DNA from: Zasmidium citrigriseum | Taxonomy: Eukaryota > Ascomycota > Dothideomycetes > Mycosphaerellales > Mycosphaerellaceae | NCBI GenBank assembly: GCA_002786025.1 | Contig: NHNW01000045.1 | Location: 62,001-126,000, forward strand | DNA length: 64,000 bases | Direction of reading: 5' to 3' | Shown here: positions 55,793 through 64,000 of the stretch, one piece after another | How positions within the stretch are numbered: position 1 is the first letter of the stretch | How the letters are laid out: every line of letters begins with the position of its first letter | Made by a program: the position numbers and the translations under genes | Notes under the pieces: model-generated | Database searches by the model: none | What the model was told of the DNA's origin: nothing | Seen by the model: the letters and a program-made list of their open reading frames with translations, nothing else

Positions 55793-56844
55793 GCACACAG
55801 CAGCTCCCATAATGAACACGTAGGCAGAGATGCAGGCGGCACCGATGACTTCCCGGAAGAAACCTATCCCTCCTTCTTCGAGCCGTGGACCGGCGTTTCG
55901 TGGACGCAGCAAACATTCCCCGGCCCTCTCCACTATCCTCCAGTCCCACCTGACAACAACCCTTTCTATCATGCTCCGACAAATAACCCCTGGCGTCGAC
56001 AAGAGGATTGATTGGGGATGTCACGGCGTATTGAAGAGTGGTCGCCCTCGTTACAGCAGTCAGGGGGCTTAACAAGATGGTACTGTGGGCTACTTCCCAG
56101 CCCACCTCATATCATTGCCTGGGCCGTGTACTCTGCTTGTGGCTCAATAGATAGCATGCTCTTTGCTACTACACGAGGATGCTGCCTCAGGCCATCTTCA
56201 AACAAGGGCAGGACGTAACTGCCACCACAGACGTTTCAACTATACGCCAATCCCAGATCCCACAGTAGCTTCATGCTACGCAATCAAATTTGACCTCAGA
56301 TTCATAAGACCGAGAGACTGAGACCGATGCCGATCGATCCGAGACTCTTCGCCCACCACCAATAGTCCCTCGCCGGCCGGTATAGCATAGGGCGATGTAG
56401 ACGGGTATCCGAGCGAGAGTCTACGTCATTTTAGAGCGATTTGCATCGAGAAAGACTAAGAGAGAAACTGTTGCATGCGATTCGGGTTGTGGGTGAGTTA
56501 GACTGGGAGGATGCGAGGCTGAAGAACCACACCTGTCGTTCCCGACGTCTCTGCCACGGAGCGATTCCGTGGGCCTTCGCAGTCTTTCCACATTGTACTG
56601 GGCACTCATACCTGGTGCCTCTGCTCTCTCGCACAGCCTATTTCTGCCATGCTTTGAAATACCCTCGGCGAAATCTGAGCTATTTCCAATCCACGTACGA
56701 CTGGCTTCAAGATGGCCCACACCCGCACAGGCACAACCGTAACATATATCAATGGAAGGCAGGTCCTGGTTTGCATGGAGCGACATCAATCCTCAACAAC
56801 CCATCGTCCTCTGGTCTCCAGATCTCAACTCTCATTTCACAAGG
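55793..56844. other. Intergenic region, 1 kb
   Basis: No supported gene. The promoter of the downstream oxidoreductase should lie near the right end, since an in-frame ATG further upstream is not required by the family. Confidence 0.4.
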
Positions 56845-57948
56845 ATGGCCGGTCCCAAGAATCAAGCCGCATGGCTCACCGAAGCTGGAACTCCCCTCGA
56901 AGTCGGCGACGCACCGATGCCGACAGCAGGTCCTGGGGAGATCATTGTAAAGAATGCTCTAGTTGCTATCAATCCGCTTGATACCCATATGCAGGATCAC
57001 GGCGTCTTCGTTCAGCAGTGGCCGGCTTGCTTTGGGTGTGATGTTGCTGGAGAGGTGTATGAAGTTGGCGCTGGTGTTGAACGGTTCAAGAAGGGAGATC
57101 GTGTTATCGGGTATGTTGCCATTACACAAGTGATTAAGAGCAACGCCTAACATTACTATAGACACTGCATCAACCTCACAACCGGCCTTCCCCGCGACGG
57201 CGCCTACCAACTCTACACCACCGTCCCCGCCACCAAAGCCGCCATCCTCCCAGCCTCAATCTCCTTCACCAACGGCGTCGTAATCCCCTTCGCACTCGAA
57301 GCCGCCGTCTGCGCTCTCTCCCTCAAAGAACCCGGAATCGCCATGCCAGGCGTCTCAACCCCAGTCCTGGGCCTGCCCTACCCATCCCTCGAGCGTCCTG
57401 CAAAACCGCTGAACAAGACCCTCATCGTCTACGGCGGCTCCTCATCTGTCGGCTCAATGGTCACACAGCTCGCCACGGCCGCGGGCATCTCGATCATCGC
57501 CATCGCGAGTGAGAAGAACTTTAAGTTGTGTAGACGTTGCGGTGCTGAAGTCGTCCTCGACCGCAACAATCCTGATATCGTCTCCGCCATCCTCGCCGCG
57601 ATCCCCAAAGGCACGGAAGTCGTTGGGATCTTCGACGCAGTCTCTACACCTGAGACTTATGCTCACGATCTTGCGATTCTGGAGAAGGTTGGTGGAGGCC
57701 ATCTTGCTGCTGTGCATCCGCCACCGAGCGAGGGCGTGCCGGGGAATGTGAAGGCTGGTATGATCTTTGCGGTGAATGATGTTGTGGAGCCGGTGTTCAG
57801 GGACTATGTTACTCCTGCGTTGGAGGCTGGGAAGTTGTTGTCATTGCCGAAGCCGACTGTGGTCGGAAAGGGATTGGAATGTGTCAATGAGGCGCTGAAG
57901 ATGTGTAAGGAGGGTGTCAGTGCGACGAAGTTGGTCGTTGAGTTGTAA
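56845..57948 (+). CDS. MDR-family zinc-type alcohol dehydrogenase / enoyl reductase-like protein
   Basis: This medium-chain dehydrogenase/reductase of 350 residues has exons 56845-57110 and 57162-57948; the splice gives 'RFKKGDRVIGHCINLTTGLP'. It shows the GroES-like half ('PGEIIVKNALVAINPLDTHMQD', 'FGCDVAGEVYEVGAGVERF') and the Rossmann motif 'LIVYGGSSSVGSMVTQLA'. The catalytic zinc ligands of true ADHs are not evident (no GHE motif), so it is a ToxD / trans-enoyl-reductase-like or quinone-reductase-like member using NADPH. The ATG at 56845 ('MAGPKNQAAWL') was chosen because it matches family starts. It is about 9.5 kb beyond the presumed cluster edge and separated by housekeeping genes, so supplying the missing ER activity to the reducing PKS is only a remote possibility. 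Confidence 0.88.
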
Positions 57949-58092
57949 TTTGAATGGTCTTGCATTATTCCCGTCTGGAAGAATCTTGATCGATTCTCTC
58001 AATCTTTCGTGGCTTACTGAAGCCCACGAAGGAGAGCTTAAGGTATCGAATGCCCGACATTCGTCGAGAGAGACACCCAGTGTGAATGAGAA

Positions 58093-59118
58093 TTACCTCA
58101 CTGCTGGGCCACCTCTCCGCTTCCTGATTGCAGCCAGCTTCCGCTTCAGCTCGATCTTTCGCCGCCGCGCCTCCTGTAGTTTCTCCTCTGCCTCTGCATC
58201 CTCCAATTCAAGCATCAACTCCATCTCATCCTCATCGACGGATGGCTCAATCTCCATAGCATTCGAGGTACGCTCAGTCTCCATGGTGTTCGACGTGCGC
58301 ACGGAGAACCGACTCCGTGCAGAGACTTCTTCATCTTCTGTGTCAGAAAGCAGAGAAATGACGCTGGGTTCGCGTTTGATCGCCTTCTCCTCGCTCTGCA
58401 CTTGATATTCCTGGTTCAGCGGAGCCCGGATGACATTTGGCATGCTTTCGTGTCGGTCAAGAGCCTCCACGTCGTTGAAGACTTCTCCTGCGACCACCTT
58501 GTCGATCTCCTTTTCTCCGTCGAATGCTGAGCTGACTGTGCTACTCAGACGCAGTCCATCCTTTTGGTCTTCTTCATCGTCGTCGTCGCCGCCATCATCA
58601 TCGTTCTCCTCTTCTAAGCCGCCTTGTCCATCTCCAGACCTCGCCGTGAAGTCCGGATCGTAGCAACGAGTAGAATTCTGAAACTTGGGCGACTTGTCAT
58701 AGTTCTCAAACTTCATCAAATCGGTGTAGAAGTCTGCAACGAGCATCATTAGCCTCGAGAAACGCATATCGCGCGAGATGGAACAAAAATACCCTCAGCC
58801 TCTTCATAGTCAGCTTTGGACCACCTCTTCATTTGCGATGCCTTCGGGGCTCCATGTACGCGCTCCACGTGACCGCATAGGTTTGATCTCTTGGAGTAGA
58901 CGTGGCCACAAACCCCCTTCTGCGCATGTGGGGCACGGCAGTAGCGCTCGGCCACATGAACCTTTGGGTACCCACTGGCGGTGATTTCGAAGACCGGTGC
59001 GTTCTTCGGGAGACGTCCGAGCGCCTTGTATGCGACGTAGGCGGGCTGACGATCATTAGAAGATATTGCATGCATTGGGTTCTCGATGGCTTACCAATCT
59101 TTCAAGGCTCGTCGTCAT
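58093..59118 (-). CDS. C-x9-C-x12-H-x4-H zinc-finger protein, acidic/coiled-coil C-terminus (paralog A)
   Basis: This protein of 305 residues has exons 59118-59095, 59045-58793 and 58733-58093. The tiny 24-nt first exon ('MTTSLERL') was found by analogy with the neighbouring paralog and keeps frame. The finger is 'CRAPHAQKGVCGHV' followed by 'LCGHVERVHG', a C2H2-like arrangement with a long first loop. After the conserved 'YEEAEDFYTDLMKF' junction the protein becomes strongly acidic (runs of D/E near residues 125-140), then Ser-rich, and ends in a basic coiled coil ('AEAEEKLQEARRRKIELKRK'). No named family is recognised. It could bind nucleic acid or act as a scaffold. Confidence 0.75.
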
Positions 59119-59314
59119 CTCCGCGGGGTGGTTTGTCAAATGGTGTGCTTGTGTAGAAGTTCAGGAGCGCAGACGAAGTTGTAAAATTGGAGACGGCGAG
59201 ATGCTTCGCGCGTTGCAAAGGCGGAAGGAGCGACAAGCGCGCGTCTTGGCACGACGAAATTTCACATGCAAACAAGCCAGCTAAAAAGGGAAGGAGCCCA
59301 TACACACATACATC

Positions 59315-60126
59315 TCATTCCCGCACACGCCTCATTCTCTTCAGAGCCAACTTCTCTTCGACCTCCTGAAGCTCGATCTCCGCCTCACACTCCTTCCGCT
59401 TCAGTGTAGCCAACCTCAAAGCTTGTTTACTCTTTTTCACTTGCAGCTCCAGACTCTCTTCGTCCTCTTCATCATCATCATCCTCCTCTTGCTCCTGTAT
59501 GCCCTCCTCATGTACTGACTCAGCCGGCGTAGGCACCTTGTTCTCCTCCTTGACAAAGACAATATCGCTGTTCCGATCGTCGGCAGCTATCTCCATGCGC
59601 GGCTCAGTGGCTGATGGGCTGGCGGAGCTGTCACTGCGTGCTGCCATTTCTCCGTCCTCAAGAGCGTCCGCGGAACCCGCTCCCTCGCCACTCTTGCCCT
59701 GATACTCCTCGTCCTTCATCAGCTCCTCAAAGAATCCTACCGAAAAGTTCAGCACCACAACCTCTCAATCTCAAGATGAACAACCAACATACCCGCACTT
59801 TCATCAACCTGCTTCTTAGTAGGACAAGTGGTCACAGGTCGAACCTGCTTCTCCGCTCCATGCTCCCTCTCCAAATGCTCCAGCAAATGTACACGTCTCG
59901 AAAAGACTCTGCCGCAGAGTCCACCAGCACGGATAGACGCCCGGCAGTATCGCTCGTGAATGTACACGACGGGGTATTCATGCTTGTAAGCAAACGCAGG
60001 CGCGTTGGCGGGCAGGCCATTGAGGGCGTTGTAGGCGACGTACGCCGGCTGTTGACAAGCAAGTCAGCGAAGTTGAGCAAGGTGCAGTTGCAGTCAACTT
60101 ACCGAAATATCTTCAAGTGCTGGCAT
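59315..60126 (-). CDS. C-x9-C-x12-H-x4-H zinc-finger protein, acidic/coiled-coil C-terminus (paralog B)
   Basis: This 233-residue tandem paralog of the gene to its left has the same exon plan: exons 60126-60103 (also exactly 24 nt, 'MPALEDIS'), 60048-59793 and 59736-59315. The shared segment after intron 1 reads 'PAYVAYNALNGLPANAPAF' (A copy: 'PAYVAYKALGRLPKNAPVF'). The finger is 'CRASIRAGGLCGRVF' plus 'LEHLEREHG', and intron 2 falls at the equivalent site before 'GFFEELMKDEEY'. The acidic tract ('EQEEDDDDEEDEESLEL') and terminal coiled coil are shorter than in copy A. Function is unknown. Conservation of the finger against a drifting tail suggests the finger is the functional part. Confidence 0.75.
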
Positions 60127-60601
60127 GATCGAGCACAAGTTGTCGTATTCTGTGGTCTTGAGACGACGTTTGACTCGTGCTGTGTGAAGTTCAATCGAGG
60201 AGAGCGGGAAGTCGTGACGACTTTCGGCCCGACAGCTCCAGCTTTCACATGCATGCAAACAGCCTGACCAAGAAAGGAAGGAACGCACAGCAAAACCTGT
60301 CATCATTCCCACGAGAAAAAGCTATGCAACATACTCCTCAACAGAACGAATCGGATATCTCAAACGACCAGAAACCACGAACAAGGAAGGATCCTAAAAG
60401 ACCCCTCGTCAATCCCATTCCCGATTCCCCATCCCGAACAATGCATATGTATTCAAAAAGGTTGAAGCTCCGGCGCCATGCAATCGAAACCGAGAAATCA
60501 AAGCGCGCTGTTGAATGACTTTGTCGAACAATGTTGTGGTGTATCGAATCCGATCGATCGCGGGCGATATAGTGTAGTGACGTGCGACTCTGTGCGAGAG
60601 T

Positions 60602-63600
60602 CTACGCAGGATAGGCGATGCCGCTGGTGCTCTTCCCAATCGTGCGGAAGCTCTGCGTGTCCGCACCCAAGGCGAGGGTGTCGAAGCGGTTGACGCCCAT
60701 CATCTACAACATCATTAGCAAATTTTCCACCCTCGGCGAAAAATCAGGTACTCACCTCTGGGCTCACATATCCCGTAAACCAGAATCCAACCACCACCAC
60801 CAGGTAAGTAAAGATCAGGATACTTCCCTTGAAGTAGTTACTCTTCCCTTCTCCCACGACCCATCCCATGAGGAACACACTGAGAATCACACACACCATA
60901 TCCCACTGTGGGAAGACCAGCGAAAAGGTGTGGCTGAGAATCTCCTCCTTGGGGATCCAGTTCTGGTAGATGGCCGAGAAGAGGACCAGGCAAGGCGTCT
61001 GAAGCAGAATGACCTGCAAAGCGTACGAAGATCCAATCTCCATGGACAAGGCGACATTGCCGTTCATGGCGAAGCTGATGGCGTTGAGGAATTCGGTGGT
61101 GTTGGGCACGAGGGAGAAGAGGGTGATGCCGAGGAACTTCTCGGGGATATCGATGGACGAGAGCACGGAATCGACAGTGTCGACGAGGATCTCGGCGATG
61201 ATGGCATATGCCACTGTAGCAGTCAGCAGAATCACGGCAGACTTCGTGCGAGACCAGTTTGGCGCATCGTGTCCGCCGTGTCCGCCTGCCGGCTCTTCGT
61301 GAGTCGTAGTGAGGCCGCCAGTAGCATCAGGCGGGAGATCTCGATCATGAGGATGGTGATGCATATCTTTGGCATCTTTCGGATCTTTGTACGAATGATG
61401 TCTCGATGCTCCAGGTGTGCCCGGCGTCGTAGCCATGATGCTGGCGCGGCGCGGTGCCTTGGTGGCATCCCGAGCAGCAACTGTGGCCGCAGTCGCAGCA
61501 ATCTCGGCGACCTGTTGCACGAGAGCGCGATTGTCTTCAGCACTCAGGCCTTGGACTCTGACGCTCGTCGAAGCAGTCGTATCGTCACCAACGCTCTTGG
61601 GTGGAACAATGTGCGGTGCCACGCCGTCGGTCTTAGGGGCGGCGTCCTCGGCATTGTCTTTCTTCGCATTTGATGACTGCATGATGCCTGCCTGCTTAAG
61701 GCTTTGGTTCAGGATGCGCTTGTACATCTGACTTGATCTGATGTCCTCTCGGGGGAGAGTTCCCAGTTGTGCAGCGGGCTTGTTGCCAGGTGCAAATGGG
61801 TTACTATCAGAAACAAGGCCAGCGGTATACGGTAAGGTGGCATGGTTTTGCTGGGGCTGCTGTTCTTTGGGCCCCTTTCTCTCCTTCTCTGATTCGGGCT
61901 CGTTGTTCCAGATGACTGCTGCGTGTGTGCGAAGCGTGAAGAGCAGGCCAACCACGTACGACAGAAAGAGTGACACGGCGCAAAAGTAGATGTAAGGTCG
62001 CACAGCCTCCAAAAAGAACTTGTCGTTGATCTCAGGGACCTGGGCAAAGTAGCACCGTCGGCAGTCTCTCTCTTCGCCGCCTTTGTGGTACGAGACACAT
62101 TGGCGGCAGTTTAGAATGTGCGTGCCGTAGAACTGATAGAACAACGTCGGTCCAAAAGCAGCAATGACAGCGAACAGCAGCATTGTTGAAGTCACGCCAG
62201 CCGACTTGACGTTGAAGCGCTGCGTCTTGCGTTTGATTGCACCAAAGCACATCGAGAGACCAGGTAGGAAGAGAATACCCGCAAAGATGGACCCAATTAT
62301 GCTGCCTTCGACAAGCTGGGCCTTGCCTTCGTCGAGAGCGACGCAATACAGGAAGACTTCGACGATGGTGCTGAAGAAGGCGTTGATGGTGGCACCGACT
62401 CCCATTGAGGATTGCGCAGAGATCGAGGCAACGGCTTGGCCGATGAAGTACGCGAGTGGTATGATGGAAGCCAGTGCGATGACGAAGACAAAGCCTGGCG
62501 AAGTGACCCAAACGCGAATGCCCAGAGCCTCGTACAAGACGAAGTAGTCGAGGATGGCGAACACGACCAGTCCAAGCAGGTTGATGAGGAAGATGTTGGT
62601 CCCGTCTATGGTGTATTTCCAGTACTTGAGTCCGACAGCTCTATATGTGCAGAGAAGGACCACGCTGTCGCTGCTGCCTCTGGGCTGAGATGGGACGCGT
62701 TGGTAGTGGCTGTCAGTATGGAAGCTCATGGCGAGCGGGTGGCGTCGGAGGTGGTAGAACAAAAGTAGCGTCACCTTGCCCATGGGTATCGTAAAGACGA
62801 GGAACCAGCAGATGCCGCTGATGAGAAACAAGCATGGCGTTATCAGGAAGTAGAAAGACAGAAAAAAGATCACGCGGCCGACATTCCACTTGCCACGACC
62901 GAATAGACGCTTCTTGGTCTTCACTCTCGCGCGCTGGGCGACAGAGCTCTGTCTGCCTCGTCCGAGGAGTGAATCAGTCTCGTTCTCCTCAAGATCTGGA
63001 ACTTCGTCACGTCGCCGGCCAAGGATGGAACGGTTGATGTCAGTAGGTCCGAAGAAAAGTCGGCCTTCTTCGATGTCGCCGGCCTGCCATTGCTCGTACT
63101 CGCTGATGTCCCTGCCCTCGCCTTCGTCCTCGTGGAGGTAGGCTTCATCGCGCTCTAACCTGACGTACTTTCCGAATGGGTAGAACAAGTAATGCGCAAG
63201 GTTGATCAAGACTCGGCCATACTCATGGCATCCAGATCCGGCTTCCTGGAAGAGTGCGAAGATGAGACAGACAATCCCTCCAATGGATGTAAGTAGGGCC
63301 AGCCACCATCCAAAGAGGATCGTCCAAAGCCCATTGAATACCCACAGCCACCGGCTGACATTACCTCCAGGCGCGCTGTGGATGTCTCCTTCCGCTGTCC
63401 GTTGCACTGATCGATTCTTTTTGTACAGCGCAGGTTTCCATATCCTGATTCCAAATGGATGTGTCTCGTTGATAGCCTCTTGTCTGTCCTTCAATGTGAA
63501 GCTCTCTGCATCGCTCAGGTCAGCATCGTCGTCATCGTTTGGCGTCTCTTCCTCGTCATCTCCCTGCAGCGTCTCCTCTGAGCTCGGGTCGCCATTATCG

Positions 63601-64000
63601 CCAGGAGTTGGAGGTCTTGCAGATTTGGCAGCGTCATTGCCCGTCGTTCGAGCTGCTTCCTCCTCTTGCTCGTCGCTCTCTACTCTTGGTAATGACGGAG
63701 CTGCTGCGGTGCCTCTCCGCCGTAAAGTGCTCTCTCGTCGTCGCAGCTGTCGATCTTGCTGTTTCGTGTCTCGTCGTGCGGTTCGTAAATCTTCGTCGAC
63801 TTCGCTCGCATCGTCGTCAACGGAGAATACCTCTCCTCGATGTGGTGCTTGGGAGGAAAATTTGCGTGAACTCGTAGGCCGCTTCGGCGTTTGTTGTTGT
63901 TGCGAGTGTGGAGAAAGGACGCTTTGCTGGCGGCCTCCACCCCCAGTGGAGGAACCCTGCACGGTGCCTACGCTTGCATTAACAATGGATCGTCGGTGTT
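60602..64000 (-). CDS. Vacuolar cation/H+ antiporter of the CAX family, VNX1-like (5' end outside window)
   Basis: This large member of the Ca2+/cation antiporter superfamily probably exchanges Na+/K+ (or Ca2+) for H+ at the vacuolar or endomembrane. The visible coding sequence is 64000-60756 plus a last exon at 60703-60602. The splice replaces a premature end with 'SPEMMGVNRFDTLALG' and a further 27 residues. The frame stays open to the window edge ('RRSIVNASVGTVQ'), so the true start lies beyond. About 1115 residues are seen: a disordered acidic N-terminus ('DDEEETPNDDDDADLSDAES'), an N-terminal membrane block, then two exchanger repeats ('SMGVGATINAFFSTIVEVFL' and 'SLVPNTTEFLNAISFAMNGN'), linked by a long polar loop. 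The alpha-repeat GNxxE motifs are replaced by variants such as 'GATINAFFSTIVE' and 'VPNTTEFLNA'. It is a conserved housekeeping transporter. Confidence 0.9.

Noticed and set aside
56845..57948. Idea that the MDR oxidoreductase is the trans-acting enoyl reductase of the reducing PKS
   Set aside because: It lies beyond housekeeping genes, far from the PKS, and similar MDR proteins are common in fungi; nothing ties them together.
1..64000. tRNA, rRNA and CRISPR features
   Set aside because: No B-box-containing tRNA-like fold, rRNA segment or regularly spaced repeats were noticed. CRISPR is not expected in a fungus.

Overview
This is a filamentous ascomycete window, most likely a Dothideomycete close to the Mycosphaerellaceae. 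The evidence is short 48-70 nt GT-AG introns with CTGAC/CTAAC-like branch sites, Zn2Cys6 and AflS-type regulators, fungal SAT-KS-AT-PT-ACP and reducing polyketide synthases, and fungal housekeeping genes at the right end. The taxon is inferred from gene content only. Exon boundaries were worked out by hand from splice signals and reading-frame continuity.

Bases 1-47300 look like one large secondary-metabolite cluster. Its core is a full emodin-type anthraquinone kit of the monodictyphenone / cladofulvin / trypacidin kind. It comprises a TE-less non-reducing PKS (16452-22009), a divergent metallo-beta-lactamase thioesterase (22985-24052), an EthD decarboxylase (27703-28346), a DUF1772 anthrone oxygenase (40187-40762), an SDR of the MdpC / versicolorin-reductase type (13896-14750), a scytalone-dehydratase-like protein (35635-36327) and an AflX/MdpK-like NmrA oxidoreductase (15112-15959). 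Regulators are an AflR-like Zn2Cys6 protein (24485-26243) and an AflS-like protein (28652-30061). Accessory genes are two FAD monooxygenases, a P450, a secreted laccase paired divergently with a secreted beta-propeller protein, a second DUF1772 protein, a DUF1254/DUF1214 secreted protein, an MFS transporter and a full-length ABCB exporter. A second PKS, of reducing type (4054-10670), sits at the left; its KR is degenerate and it has no recognisable ER.

In the proposed flow, the NR-PKS and thioesterase release an atrochrysone-carboxylate-type octaketide. The EthD protein decarboxylates it, the DUF1772 protein oxidises the anthrone, and the SDR, dehydratase and NmrA proteins reduce and deoxygenate the anthraquinone. 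FAD enzymes, P450 and laccase could then cleave, hydroxylate or couple it, and the two transporters export it. The role of the reducing PKS is open.

Bases 47300-64000 are ordinary genome: a DUF4267 membrane protein, a DUF3433 membrane protein, holocytochrome c synthase, a repeat-containing protein with an incompatibility-type N-terminus, an MDR-family oxidoreductase, two tandem paralogous zinc-finger proteins and a large vacuolar cation/H+ antiporter running off the right edge. Between genes there is one 149-bp MITE-like element, a candidate small cysteine-rich secreted protein, and two divergent promoters that share two motifs.
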